From Conchocele bisecta (lineage: Eukaryota; Mollusca; Bivalvia; Lucinida; Thyasiridae), in NCBI GenBank assembly GCA_029237695.1, contig CM055271.1, forward strand, positions 31,988,462 to 32,052,461: DNA of 64,000 bases, read 5' to 3'. Below the pieces are notes generated by a model, which was given only the letters and a program-made list of their open reading frames with translations, searched no databases and was not told the origin of the DNA. The position numbers and the translations under genes were made by a program. Of the stretch, positions 34,575 through 46,130 are shown in pieces. Within the stretch, counting starts at the first letter, position 1. Every line of letters starts with the position of its first letter.

Positions 34575-34699
34575 AATATAAATTACAACCTGAGAAATTA
34601 TGAAATGCTGGCAAATATTTGTGTTCTATTATTTGGCATGCACAAATTATCTCCCTTGTAAATCGTAAGAATCATGTACAGAATGTTAATACATGTACA

Positions 34700-35002
34700 T
34701 GCAGTGGCAGATCCAGGATTTCGCCGAAGGGGTGGGGACCCAGTCGAAATTCGAACGACTTATTTTCAGCACATAATGCTCATGTGATAAGGCACATTGT
34801 GAATGGGCTCTCTATAATATCTGAACCTTGATTAGTTGCGAATGGTAACTCTTGCAATCTACTCACCGTCCGTAGGCAACGGACGGTACCGGAATAGATT
34901 GCAAGAGTTACCGTTCGCAACAAGACCTTGATCTGATAATATCACCCTTATTTGTCAATTCTTGTTACCCTGGGTCATCCCCCCCCGGAATCCGCCACTG
35001 AC
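34700..35002. mobile_element. CAGTGGCAGATCCAGG element with inner hairpin
   Basis: The ends 'cagtggcagatccaggattt' and 'ggaatccgccactg' are inverted. A hairpin at 34836-34921 ('gttgcgaatggtaactcttg' / complement) sits inside and may be a second MITE. Related to the G/C-run family by its CCCCCCC end. Confidence 0.65.
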
Positions 35003-35109
35003 ATTTACAATCGAAACTGGTATCAATACAATTAGCATGAGACATGTACTACGATGACCCCCCCCAATGGTTCTGTATACACCCAAAGACGAAGTTTAGG
35101 TGGGGGTAT

Positions 35110-35578
35110 ATCAAGGTGTATGATCACGTGGTTATAACAACGCAACAACAACAACAAGTACTAAAACTTCCAGAAGCCCTCCGATTCAAAGTACGTATTC
35201 TTTTATTGTGTCCTTATTATATGTAACGGATTTTGATGAACTATGGCGCACCAAACAAGTCTTGTTAAGCTGCATTTGGTGGTCTCCGTACTTTGGGTCA
35301 AAATTCTGTCGTTTTCGCGAAGAATCGATTTCCGTGTCTACTGACACGGAAATAGATTCTTCGCAAAAACGACATAAGTATGTGCCAAACTCCCGGGACC
35401 ACCAAATACAGCTCATGTAGACGCGTTTGCTGCGCCATATTTCGTCAAAATCCGTTGCCTATTGAGGATAATATCAAATAATACTTACTTTGGAGTAGGT
35501 GCGCTTTCAACACTTTGAGCCATTGTTGTTGTTGTAACCACGTGATCATGCACCTTGTTATATGATGCAAAGCTCCAT
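35110..35578. mobile_element. ~465 bp fold-back element
   Basis: Arms of about 225 bp centred near 35344: 'atgatcacgtggttataaca' / 'tgtaaccacgtgatcat', 'acggattttgatgaactatg' / 'ccatatttcgtcaaaatccg', inner 'cgaagaatcgatttccgtgt' / 'acacggaaatagattcttcg'. Arms are somewhat diverged. Opposed ORFs of 70-76 codons over it are mirror-image shadows. Confidence 0.8.
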
Positions 35579-35579
35579 G

Positions 35580-36600
35580 TGTCGTGCTTTTATATATGCA
35601 AGAGCACGACCGAGTGAACACGAACTAGTCCAACCCGGAACGCCTATCCCGGTTAGACTAATACTACATATCGTATATCGTAGCGAAACGATGATGAATA
35701 TGTTATATTACATGCTACCCAGTGATTTACCGTGATTCTGAAGGGATTTATTTCTTTGAAGGAAATATTTCTCCTAGACGTTCGCGAGACGTAATTGACG
35801 TCACGTTTTAACGTCATTTCCGGCGATTGTCAATTTCAACAACGTTATACAATGGTCTAAGAGCAAATTTTACATTTTTCGAAGAGCATGTAATATACAA
35901 TTTATTCCACTAACATTTTGAAATACCGGATTTATTTCCCTTGACATCTGTAAACCCGCACTCGTTTCTTTATCGGATTTCCAGGTGTTTCGGGGAAATA
36001 AATCTGATATTTCAAAATGGTAGTTGAATAAACTATATTTAACTCGGTTTCTGATTAGCAATCAGGTAAACTAATTCACGTGTTTTCGTTTCGATATAGA
36101 CATCGCACTCACGCAATCAGTGAACTGAAGTAGGGATTAGACGAGTTTGCTTTTGTCAGGTGCAAATGTGACACGCCATGAACATTACTCAAATACATGT
36201 GCGACCAGTGTAACCCCAGATCAGTCTGCGCATCTGCGCATACTGATCTGGGGATACACTGTTCGCTAGTTTATCAATTAAATATTTCTGACGTGGAAAT
36301 TGAAAAATGTAAATCCGTGTCCATATGACCGCATGTTTATTCTAGGTACGCTGTTCAAAACCGCAATTAGGTCAGTTTGTGGTCCACGTCCATTATCTAA
36401 ACGTTCGTTTCGATAATTACAATACCAACTGTGCTAATCTTGCCAACATTTGTCAATTTATTTATCTGAAAATACTTGAATATTGTTCTTGAAAACAAGC
36501 AGCGTGTTTGCCTGAGACTGAGCTACAGCTCAGGCTCAGACAGAACAATTGCTTGATAGCGAGTTTGTAGCTGTTCAGAAACGTTGATAATCTGACCAAG
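35580..36600. repeat. Two hairpins in otherwise unassigned sequence
   Basis: 35880-36045 is an imperfect palindrome ('ttgaaataccggatttattt' / 'aaataaatctgatatttcaa'). 36222-36263 is a GC-rich hairpin ('accccagatcagtctgcgca' / complement) of the dispersed CAGTG/GATC family. No gene seen. Confidence 0.65.
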
Positions 36601-36604
36601 GTTA

Positions 36605-37457
36605 AAGGTACATACATGCCCATTCAGTAGGCAAAAATGTTTTTTATATCGGAGACATCATCTGAGACATGTTGTGGCAAAATAACAGTCATTCACCATT
36701 AGCCCACGCATTGATTGGCATTATTATACATTTTATATCAGATGTAAAGTTCCACACTGCTATCAGGGGCGATAACCGTGTTTCCTTAACATGTTAACGA
36801 ACTGTACTATATATATTTTTTGATGTGCAATGATCATACTTTATAATCTGGCGAAAATATTATTTTTTCAGGCGACGTATTTAATTAGTATAAATAATTA
36901 AAAAATACCATGCCTATGAAAATAGCGTGATACCACTGCGTGTCACTATCAGTGAAACATTTTTGATATCCAGTCAATACAATTTTTGCATTTTACAGCC
37001 ATTTGAAGGTGTTGACGGGATAAATAGAATAGTAGGTTAGTGCCGTGAATGGGAACAAATATCTGGCGCGGCACGGAAACGGGATGTGCTCGGCAGAGCC
37101 TCGCCCATCCCGTTTCCTGAGCCTTGCCAGTTTCTTTTCCCATTCACGGCACTAACCTACTATTCTCTATCTATTTTCCTTATTTGTGAACCAAAGTATA
37201 TGTTGTGACCACTCATTTGAACCGTCTCGGCGAGACGGTTCAAATGAGCGGTCACAACATATACTTCTGATGAGAAATAAAGAAATTCCTCAGCGTTGCC
37301 GGATATTTTTTCCCATTCACGGCACTAACCTACTATTCTCTATATATCTGTATAGCGGGCACTTGTAAGTTTCACAACTGGTGGAATAGTGACACAAGTA
37401 TACACTTATTGAATTCCTATAAAGAACATGTTGTGCCTACTGAGTGGGCATGTACAT
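36605..37457 (+). mobile_element. GTACATGCCC-family element carrying the composite insert
   Basis: The left end 'aaaggtacatacatgcccat' and right end 'ctactgagtgggcatgtac' belong together. The composite TTTATCCCGTCAACAC / GAATAGTAGGTTAGTGCCGT block (36951-37345) sits between 'cagtgaaacatttttgatat' and the GGGCAC segment. A further insertion starts at 37459, right at the element's end. Confidence 0.7.
36951..37345 (-). mobile_element. Composite MITE block, copy 1
   Basis: Order: partial TTTATCCCGTCAACAC unit (ending 'gtgttgacgggataaa'), then a GAATAGTAGGTTAGTGCCGT hairpin unit, then a second hairpin ('catttgaaccgtctcggcga' / complement, 37200-37263), then another GAATAGTAGG terminus. The same order recurs inverted at 49266-49714. 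Confidence 0.75.
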
Positions 37458-37458
37458 T

Positions 37459-37811
37459 CAGCGCTCCAGATAAGGAATTAGTAATCGAGTATTGTCACTC
37501 CATCATTTTTGAAGCAAGTGGGTATTTCAAAATCTTAATTGGGTAAAATCTATTCACACTACTGTTTGCACATCAACATACAGCAATTGTTGAATAGTTT
37601 ACTTCGAAATGAAAACATGTCTTGGCATTTCATTAGAATTGTCTCCTTTGGGGCAATTCTCATGAAATACCAAAATGTGTTTTCATGGAAAATACGAAAA
37701 ATATGCTATGGTCTGTTTATTGTTTTCTGCAGCATGATAAAGATACCATAAAATGTTTATTTCTTTTTTAGCTCGACTATTCGAAGAATAGTTAGAGCTT
37801 ATGTAGTCACC

Positions 37812-37849
<38 letters not shown>

Positions 37850-39402
37850 ATGCCTTGGTTAAGGTTTTTAGTCAAGCTTGTATATGGAATACTCCTGGCC
37901 CTCCGCCCACCATACTTGCACAACTTCATCTCCTAGTCATGTACATCAATAACCCCTGATCTATGTTTGACCTTGACCTACATTTCCTCTTGAATTACTT
38001 AGTTAATTCCCCTTGGTTAAGGTTTTTAGTCAACCTTGGTTAAGGTTTTTAGTCACGCTTGTACATGGAATACTATACTATTGTGCATACAGACACCATA
38101 CTTGGACAACCTTTTCTCATAGGGATTTACATCAATAGCCCCTGATCTATATTTGACCTTGACCTAATTTCCTCTTGAATTACTTAGTTAATTCCCCTTG
38201 GTTAAGGTTTTTAGTCAAGCTTGTATATGTAATACTCCTGGCCCTACACCCACCATACTTGGACAACTTCATCTCCTAGTGATGTACATCAACAACCACT
38301 GACCTATATTTGACCTTGACCTACATTTAACCTTGAATTACTTAGTTAATTCCCCTTGGTTAAGGTTTTTAGTCAAGCTTGTACATGGAATACTATTGTG
38401 CATACAGACAGTATACTTGGACAACCTTTTCTCATAGTGATGTACATCAATAACCCCTGATCTATATTTGACCTTGACCTACATTTCCTCTTGAATTACT
38501 TAGTTAATTCTCCTTGGTTAAGGTTTTTAGTCAAGCTTGTAGATGGAATACTCATGGCACTACACCAACCATACTTAGACAACTTCATCTCCTAGTGATG
38601 TACATCAACAACCCATGACATATATTTGACCTTTACCTACATTTAACCTTGAATTACTTAGTTAATTTCCCTTGGTTAAGGTTTTTAGTCAACCTTGGTT
38701 AACGTTTTTAGTCAAGGTTGTAGATGGAATACTATTGTGCATACAGACACCATACTTGAATAACTTTTTCGCATAGGGATGTACATCAATAACCCCTGAC
38801 CTATATTTTACCTTCACCTACATTTAACCTTGAATTACTTACTTATTTCCCCTTGGTTAAGGTTTGTACTCAAACTTAGTTAATGTTTATAGTCAAGCTT
38901 GTATATGGAATACTCCTGGGTCTACAGCAACCATACTTGGACAACTTCATCTCCTAGTGATGTACATCAATAATCCCTGACCTATATTTGACCTTGACCT
39001 ACTTTTATCCTTGGATTACTTAGTTATTTCCCCTTGGTTAAGATTTTTAGTCAAGCTTGTATATGGAATACTCCTGGGCCTACAGCAACCATACTTGGAA
39101 AACTTCATCTCCTAGAGATGTACATCAATAACCCCTGACCTATATCTGACATTGACCTACATTTAACTTGAATTACTTACTTAATTTCCCTTGGTTAAGA
39201 TTTTTAGTCAACCTTGGTTAAGGTTTTTATGCAGGCCGCGGCCACCTTGTTTGTCAAGCTATGTGTACATCGACAACCCTTGTAGTCGAGCTGTGCTGTT
39301 CTCCTACATGTCTTGTTATACTCGCTCCTTCTGATTTCAATTGTATTTTTGGCAATTTGAATTGGGTATTTAAGCAAATACGCAGCTTATCTGGAGCTCT
39401 GA
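37459..39402. mobile_element. hAT-like MITE split by a Helitron-like element
   Basis: Left piece 37459-37766 ('cagcgctccagataaggaat' ... 'catgataaagatacca'); right piece 39320-39402 ('actcgctccttctgatttca' ... 'cttatctggagctctg'). Joined, they follow the order of the intact copy at 18578-18964 (which is inverted) with no clear duplication at the split. The whole lies at the 3' end of a GTACATGCCC-family element whose terminal 'acctttaa' follows at 39404. Confidence 0.8.
37767..39320 (+). mobile_element. TTAGCTCGACTATTCG-family Helitron-like element, copy 1
   Basis: The 5' end is a strong hairpin, AGCTCgaCTATTCGAAGAATAGttaGAGCT. A (GGCGTC)n tract follows (37812-37850). Core units of about 167-185 bp contain 'ccttggttaaggtttttagt', 'catacttggacaacttcatc' and 'tgaccttgaccta'; about eight units. 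The 3' end has 'tgtagtcgagctgtgctgt', 'tcctacatgt', then CTTGTT. No open frame of interest. Confidence 0.85.
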
Positions 39403-39890
39403 CCTTTAACGCAGGCGGCTATGTACACCAACAGATAGTGTGTCTGTTGGACTATTATACTTTAATCAGTACAGGGGAATGTATGGATATATTCACCCAG
39501 GGTTAGCATAGGATATTGTCTAGTTTCTGCTCTAGTTTGTGATATATCGTCCTCCGTAAACCAGGTTTGGGGCAGCCAGTGCAAGTCGATAGCAAGTGAG
39601 GTATGTGGTTATAATTCGGCTATACAAAGTTCTTTCTCTGTTAAGCGTCCGCGTGCGGGTAGGTTTTTAGAGTGGTTCTATGAAGAAACAAACAACTGTG
39701 TATGCTATTTAACACTATTTACTGGCGACGTAATATGAAAACTGATTGGAGACGTGTGCACGTTTTATACTCTTTCATGAATTTACACTTAATAAGTTTA
39801 ATTAGAGTATTTTCTTGTTATTTAAATGTATGCTAAATACTTCCTCAACCCTTTGCCGACTGCAACGGGTTGAGGAAGTTGTTAAAGGTA
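39403..39890. other. No feature recognised
   Basis: Mixed sequence with a short inverted 'cttcctcaaccc' / 'gggttgaggaag' near 39840-39880. No gene. Confidence 0.4.
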
Positions 39891-39891
39891 C

Positions 39892-40412
39892 ATGCCCACG
39901 CAATAGGTGTAATATAGTGATACAGATACTTTTGTATATTCTGTACGTATGACATTTTCTGGAAAAATAAACACTCATTCACCATTACCCCACGTATTGA
40001 TTGGCATTATTATACATTTTTGTTTAGACAAAGATTTTCACACTTATATCAGGGGCGATAACCGTGTTTCCTTAAAATGTTAACAGACATTACTATTTAC
40101 TATTTATTCTCTGTATTTATTTTTTAATGTGCAATGATCATACTTTATAATCTGTGGAAAATATTATTTTTTCAAGGTGACACATTTCATTAGTATAAAG
40201 AAGTAAAAAATATCATGCCTCATTTGCATATGAAAATATCCTGATACCAACGCGCGTCACTATCAGTAAAATAAATATTACTAAATGATTATATCTGTTT
40301 TCCGGGCACTTGTAATTTTTTAGAACTGATGGAATAGTGACACAATTATACACTTACATGTATTTAATTCCTATAAAGAACATTTTGTGCTTACTGAGTG
40401 GGCATGTACTAT
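39892..40412 (+). mobile_element. GTACATGCCC-family element, uninterrupted
   Basis: Ends 'aaaggtacatgcccacgcaa' and 'cttactgagtgggcatgtac'. Interior blocks 'accattaccccacgtattga', 'gcctcatttgcatatgaaaa' and 'cctataaagaacatttt' are all in order. Confidence 0.8.
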
Positions 40413-40499
40413 AAATTTATGGAAGGGGATATCCGCCACTACATTGCATGCCTGCTTCATGACAATGCAGTCGACCATCGTTACATGTCATCCTGCACT

Positions 40500-40720
40500 G
40501 CGGCTACTCGTTACTGCTTAATGACAACTCCATCGTGCATTATTACATTTCACATTGCATACCTCGATTGGCTATTTGACATTGTTACATGTCATCCTGC
40601 ATCTTGGCTGTACAATACTGCTTAATGACAACTCTATCTTGCATTATTACATTGCATATTGCATACCTCGATTGGCTATTTCACATTGTTACATGCCATA
40701 TTCTGCCATGTGTCATTCTG
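40500..40720. repeat. ~105 bp tandem repeat inside the left arm
   Basis: 'ctgcttaatgacaactc', then 'attgcatacctcgattggct', then 'cattgttacatg' occurs twice in each arm. Mirror copies lie at 42240-42430. Confidence 0.75.
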
Positions 40721-41514
40721 CTTACTGCTTGCTGGGATGCGTATATGACTATATGGATTCCGCCGAATGACGCATGCAAGCACGCAGAATGGCCCATGTC
40801 AGAATATGAAAATGACCGAATGAGGGATGCCAGCATCGCAGTAGTAGTAGGCCGAATGAAACTTGGCAAAATGTGCAACGCCCTCTGTTGTCATAATGGG
40901 AACGACGCCAGGTGGCGCTCAAAAATAAGTACAGTAGACGTTTTTTCTTGTGGTATTTTGTCACTGTGCCACCGCGGGTATAATGTATTTAAAGTGGTCG
41001 ATCACCGCGGGCATAGCCTACCTGTCCCCCGCGATCACTGTTTCAGGCAGTGGGATCGCGGTGACAGCATCCTCGGTCACTGTGAACACTGTGCGGTCAC
41101 TGTCGCAACCCCCCCCCCCCCCCGCACGCACACACACACACTGCGTACGGGCCTGTCGTAACATGTGTCGGCTATCGTATTATTTTCGAGCGACTGACGG
41201 GGATGAGTTGGTCGAAGGGCAAAACGGAGGCCGGTCATTAAATTAACGAATAACGGGGACCGATACGATTTCTAATTACTTCTATTATGTCCGTATTTAC
41301 ATGCACAGTTACTAATGAAGAGTACCTGCTAATTGTAGTTCGTGTGAACAAAAATATAATTAGACCGATGGTGTTCAATCTCCCGAAATAGTCACAGGCA
41401 AGCCGCTAAATGATAAAGACGGGATTATTTCCTTTGCGGTCAGAATGGATTAAATCACCTTTATTCACAATTCAATCAATCAACCAAGTTAAGAAAATAT
41501 ATATACAATTCAGG

Positions 41515-41715
41515 CCCGTAGCCAGACCTGTTTCAAGGTGGTTCGTTTCGAAGGCCCAATGGGCCTGTGGTATCTAAGGGGGTCTAAAAAGTGGACCTCG
41601 AGGCTAAAAAAGTGGACCTCGAGGATAAAAAAGTGGACATCGAGGCTGGTTGGGGTGGGGGGTCGTCCGGCCGCTCCGACCCCCCCCCCCCCCCTCCTGG
41701 CTACGCGCCTGTAAT
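41515..41715. mobile_element. ~200 bp CAGGCCCGTAGCCAG MITE
   Basis: The ends CAGGCCCGTAGCCAG and CTGGCTACGCGCCTG are inverted. Inside are three near-copies of 'aaaaagtggacctcgagg' and a C run of 15. Confidence 0.75.
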
Positions 41716-42382
41716 TTGACAAACATTGATGGCATTGTGTCTAAGCAGTTAACACCATAACTCGTGTACATATAGAATAGTGATATTACATTATGTTCGA
41801 CTTTAGCTACATCAAAGCGCGAATGCACACGTACACATACACACGCACGTGCTCACTTAATTCATCGTTTCTCATACAAACAAAAATGTTTTGTTTTGCT
41901 AAAGTACTGCACCTTCGCGTCCATGCATTTATACAGGTAGATACGCAATCGCGGTGATCCCCGTGAACAACCACGGCGAATCACCGTGATAACGTTCGGG
42001 CAGTGCATCACAGTGACCGAGGATGCTGTCACCGCGATCCCACTGCCTGAAACAGTGATCACGGGGGACAGGTAGGCTATGCCCGCGGTGATCGCCCACT
42101 TTAAATACATTACGTCCGCGGTGGAACAGTGACAAATTACCACAATTCTGCGTGCTTCCATGCATCATTCGGCGGAATTCATATAGTCATATACGCATCC
42201 CAGCAAGCAGTAAGCAGAATGACACATGACAGATTATGGCATGTAACAATGTGAAATAGCCAATCGAGGTATGCAATATGCAATGCAATAATGCAAGATG
42301 GAGTTGTCATTAAGCAGTATTGTATAGGCAATATGCAGGATGACATGTAACAATGTCAAATAGCCAATCGAGGTATGCAATG

Positions 42383-42718
42383 TGAAATGTAATAATGCAC
42401 GATGGAGTTGTCATTAAGCAGTAACGAATAGCCGCAGTGCAGGATGACATGTAACAATGGTCGACTGCATTGTCATGAAGCAGCATGCAATGTAGTGGTG
42501 GATATCCCCTTCCATATAAATTTACATTCGTTTTTTAAGACCCCTTGTCAGAAATGTAATAATGCACGATGGAGTTGTCATTAAGCAGTAACGAATAGCC
42601 GCAGTGCAGGATGACATGTAACAATGGTCGACTGCATTGTCATGAAGCAGCATGCAATGTAGTGGCGGATATCCCCTTCCATATAAATTTACATTCGTTT
42701 TTTAAGACCCCTTGTCAC
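42383..42718. repeat. ~168 bp tandem duplication at the element's edge
   Basis: 'aatgtaataatgcacgatgg' to 'taagaccccttgtca' occurs twice in a row with a single visible difference ('ggtggat' versus 'ggcggat'). The duplication spans the end of the inverted-repeat arm and adjoining DNA. Short TTTGTCACG repeats follow. Confidence 0.85.
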
Positions 42719-42825
42719 GTTTGTCACGTTTGTCATGTCACGTTTGTCACGTTTGTGTGTGAATACAGTATTATAATTGTATGGTTTATATTTCAATTTG
42801 ATTCAAAAAGCTTTTTATTAATGTT

Positions 42826-43272
42826 TATTATACTGAATGTATTACATTATCACAGCCATTTTGGCTGTGATAATGTAATACATAGAGGATATTCATATTT
42901 TTGCAACGAATATGAGATATATGTTCATCGAGTGGTGTGAAATGTCCATATTTCACGAGTGCCGTTAGGCACGAGTGACATATGGACATTTCACACCACG
43001 AGATGAACGTATATGTCATATTCGTTGCAAAAATATGAATATTCTATTTATTATATACCACTCCATGGAAATTAGCATTTGTTTAGACTGTATACGGTAA
43101 TGAATGTGTATTTGCAGCCGGCACTGCAGGTGCGCGTTATGAATATAGATAGCGGAAGTAGTCGTATTTTCACCGGAAGTTGTTTATTTCATCGATGAGA
43201 ACATATGACTTTTATTTACATCGTATAACTATGTATTTCATGGGTAGGTATATAATAAATTCAGTATAATTT
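42826..43272. mobile_element. GTAGCC-family MITE core split by a hairpin element
   Basis: The core palindrome 'ttattatactgaatgtatta' ... 'tgataatgtaatac' is cut at 42884. A ~170 bp hairpin element follows (42884-43052: 'gatattcatatttttgcaac' / complement; inner 'aatgtccatatttcac'). A trailing 'aataaattcagtataat' reappears at 43254. Confidence 0.65.
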
Positions 43273-43998
43273 CCTGGCAGATCCACGGCCACTTAGTGGC
43301 GTGAACGAGAAAAGCCTCTTTTAATCATAACCAATTTTAATCTGATATTATCTAGAAGGAATGAGACGGGCCATCTTTTCAACCTACGGAAGTGGATTAT
43401 TTACCTTTTAGTCGGTGTCAGAAAGTGAAAAAATATGCATTTGCTGATTTTTTATATATAGTCTTCAATTTTGTGTTTATTTTCTTTCTGAGACATGGTA
43501 AAGCAAAAATGAAATTGGTACCATTTTTTTCCTTCACTATCTTGGCCGCCATCTTGAATTCAAAATGGCCACTATTATTGTCAATAATGCTGCATTTGAG
43601 TGGGTGTTTGAGAGATAATTTGTTATGATCGTTTATATCAGTAAATTATACAATTTGTAATAGTATATTGAAACAGTTATCAGAAAATAAATGTTGCTAT
43701 GTTCTCCAATGCACAGAGGACCACCATCTTGGATTTCAAAATTACCACCTCATCCAAAATATATTTCACAATATTGTGATTTAGAACTATTTTTTTTTCA
43801 ACTCCATTCTATTTGATACTATTTGCAAATAGTATACTATTAAAACCAGTGCCAAATGATAACCATCTGGTATCTCAAAATGGTCGCCAACATGTCTCGA
43901 AGAGAAGTAGGCTTATGCAGTCCAGGCATGTATTTGGATATCTCTGATTGATGCACATTCTCACCAGCATGAATTATATAAGTTTAAAAATGCATGTA
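43273..43998. other. No gene recognised
   Basis: Several GGCCGCCATCTTG / AAAATGGCC motifs (43545, 43720, 43880) are present; such motifs are common in bivalve intergenic DNA. No open frame with recognisable content. Confidence 0.4.
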
Positions 43999-44312
43999 TC
44001 CCGTTAACGCAGTGCGTATGTGCCTGTGAAACACGGTACCGTGAAACATTTTTGATATCCTGTCAATACAACCTAATCACTGCGTATGAATATGTGCGGT
44101 GGCTGGGGTTATTTCTTTGCCATTGTAAAGCCATTTGTAGGTGTTGACGAGATAAATAGAATAGTAGCTTAATGCCGTGAATGGGAAAAAAATATCTGGC
44201 GCGGCACGGAAACGGGATGTGCTCGGTAGAGCCTCGCCCCTCCCGTTTCCTAAGCCATGCCAGATATTTTTTCCCATTCACGGCACTAACCTACTATTCT
44301 CTATATACACAA
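43999..44312 (+). mobile_element. Composite MITE block, two-unit copy
   Basis: A diverged TTTATCCCGTCAACAC unit (43999-44153, with about 55 extra bases) is followed directly by a GAATAGTAGG hairpin unit (44158-44312: 'gtgaatgggaaaaaaatatc' / complement, inner 'aacgggatgtgctcggtaga'). Confidence 0.75.
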
Positions 44313-45325
44313 GTGTGCTTTGTCTATACGTTGATAGTTTAGTACACATATGCCAAATGCATCTAGAGTGGACATTGGCCAGGTCAACAACGGTGCTAGC
44401 TATTCTGATCATGACAACTCCACTATCACTGTCATACAAAGTGCGCAAGCATGGGTGTGGCTAAGTGATCATCTGTGCAATACACATACAACACTATTCC
44501 CAGCACTAGGGTGTATTTGCAAGTTCTATATGGATAATATGTATGCATAGTCACCTTCTTGAACACATGGTAATGAGCCACCACTGTAAAATAAGGTGGT
44601 CACCGAGAAGAGTAGTGTATCTTCCATCATATAGTAGATTGATGACACAGTATTCTTTGCCATTAATCGGAGGCAGCTATTGATGAAGCTTGATAAAGAT
44701 CAATAGATAACATTTTAGGAGATACATTAATGCAATATTCCAATATATGCCCAAGAACTGTTGATGCCGTCGACAGAACAATCGCCGATTTGTGACAGTT
44801 CGGTATAACATTCCAAGTGGGTCATACAATTACGTATATATACGCCATACTAACATACTTACTAGCATAAGGATCGAATATTTGGCATATAAATAATAAG
44901 TAAGCGTGTAGATAATGCTTCAATATTAAGTTAGCGGGCTTAGTGGTCTTGGAACGAAATTAAAAATGAAATGATATTTATGAGTAGAAGCTGAAAACAT
45001 CTCCCACATCATCTTACTAAACTAAAGTGATTGTGTGTGATGTGATAGGACGGAATTTAAAAGTAAATCAAATGCAAATTATTACAGTTGTAGACTGAAA
45101 TGAAAAGCAGATATTAACAACATTATTAAGGATATTAATCGAAAAGAAACATGTTGATCTAAAGTGGGATGCGCTAGATATGGTGTTAAGGCTCAGCTAA
45201 GGTCATTTTAAGGCGGGAAAATGTGGTCGAATCACGTATTTCACCTGTACGGATGGGGAAAAACCTTAAAATCAGAACAGAATAGTTACATAAAATAATA
45301 TTTATCACTAGAATTAGAATAACCT
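44313..45325. other. No feature recognised
   Basis: Repeat-free and AT-rich; short ORFs only. Confidence 0.4.
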
Positions 45326-45715
45326 GATTTGGTTCCAGGTCCTCTCCACACCAGAATTCAGAAGGTCAACAACGTATCTGGGGGCCAAAACAGGAATATT
45401 GGGATTCCAGTAAGGATGAACCCTATCGTTCAATTACCATTAGCCATTGATTCCAAACACATCCATCTGCAAAAACTAATGGTTATTTTTTTTAAAGCCA
45501 CGATTCCCATTGGAATTCCAGTAAGGATGAACCCTATAGTTCAATTACCATTCGCATGCTCCCAACCATCCATCTGCAAAACTAATGGTAAAGCCACGAT
45601 TCCATTGGAATGTTCACACCCCCATCCGTACATATGAAATACGTGAACCAATCCAGTTAACTCGGCCTAATATAACCGTAGATATTAACAGGCCATTATA
45701 CACCATTACATACAT
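45326..45715 (+). mobile_element. SINE-like remnant with internal duplication
   Basis: 'attccagtaaggatgaaccc' occurs twice (45405, 45515), each followed by 'caattaccatt' and 'catccatctgcaaaa'. The 3' part, 'aactcggcctaatataaccg' to 'aggccattatacaccatt', matches the SINE-like tail. Confidence 0.5.
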
Positions 45716-46130
45716 TTACTATTAGCTTACCTACGAACCAATTATAAGGAATAGCAAGTAATGAACATTTTAGCGATATCAGTCTGAATTTAAATATCAA
45801 GAAAAAGTTACCCTTTACAAATCAAATGTAGACGTATATGATTAACAATATAGGACACCAATCAAATATTGCATGTTATTACATTTGTAATGTTGACCAA
45901 CAGAGTGGTGGTCACAAGAACATGCATGGCCATGCATGTGTGTATTAGAGAAATGTTGGCTGTCATGGCTGTCGTGATTAACTGTCATATCAATGTCAAT
46001 ATTGCATAGGCAAACACTTACTTTCTATCACTTTCTGTCTTTCTGTTTTCATAAATAATGATATTGCTTATTGAAAATACAGGTAACAATTGGAAAACGT
46101 CAAAGTATGCTAAATATGGCGGCCATTTTT
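45716..46130. other. No feature recognised
   Basis: AT-rich flank ending in 'atggcggccattttt', the insertion site of the next element. Confidence 0.4.

Larger units (their letters stand above)
40414..42525. mobile_element. 2.1 kb inverted-repeat element
   Basis: Left arm 40414-41108 and right arm 41985-42525 are inverted copies: 'tatggaaggggatatccgcc' at the left end, 'ggatatccccttccata' at the right; also 'gtgggatcgcggtgacagca' versus 'tgctgtcaccgcgatcccac'. About 150 bp present in the left arm (near 40790-40930) is missing on the right. The spacer holds a separate MITE (41515-41715). The 190-codon ORF 40589-41161 is not conserved as a frame in the right arm, so I do not call it a gene. Confidence 0.8.

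Noticed and set aside
40589..41161. 190-codon open frame, longest outside the polymerase region
   Set aside because: It overlaps the tandem-repeat arm of an inverted-repeat element. The mirror arm breaks it into a short piece in another frame, and composition is not protein-like.
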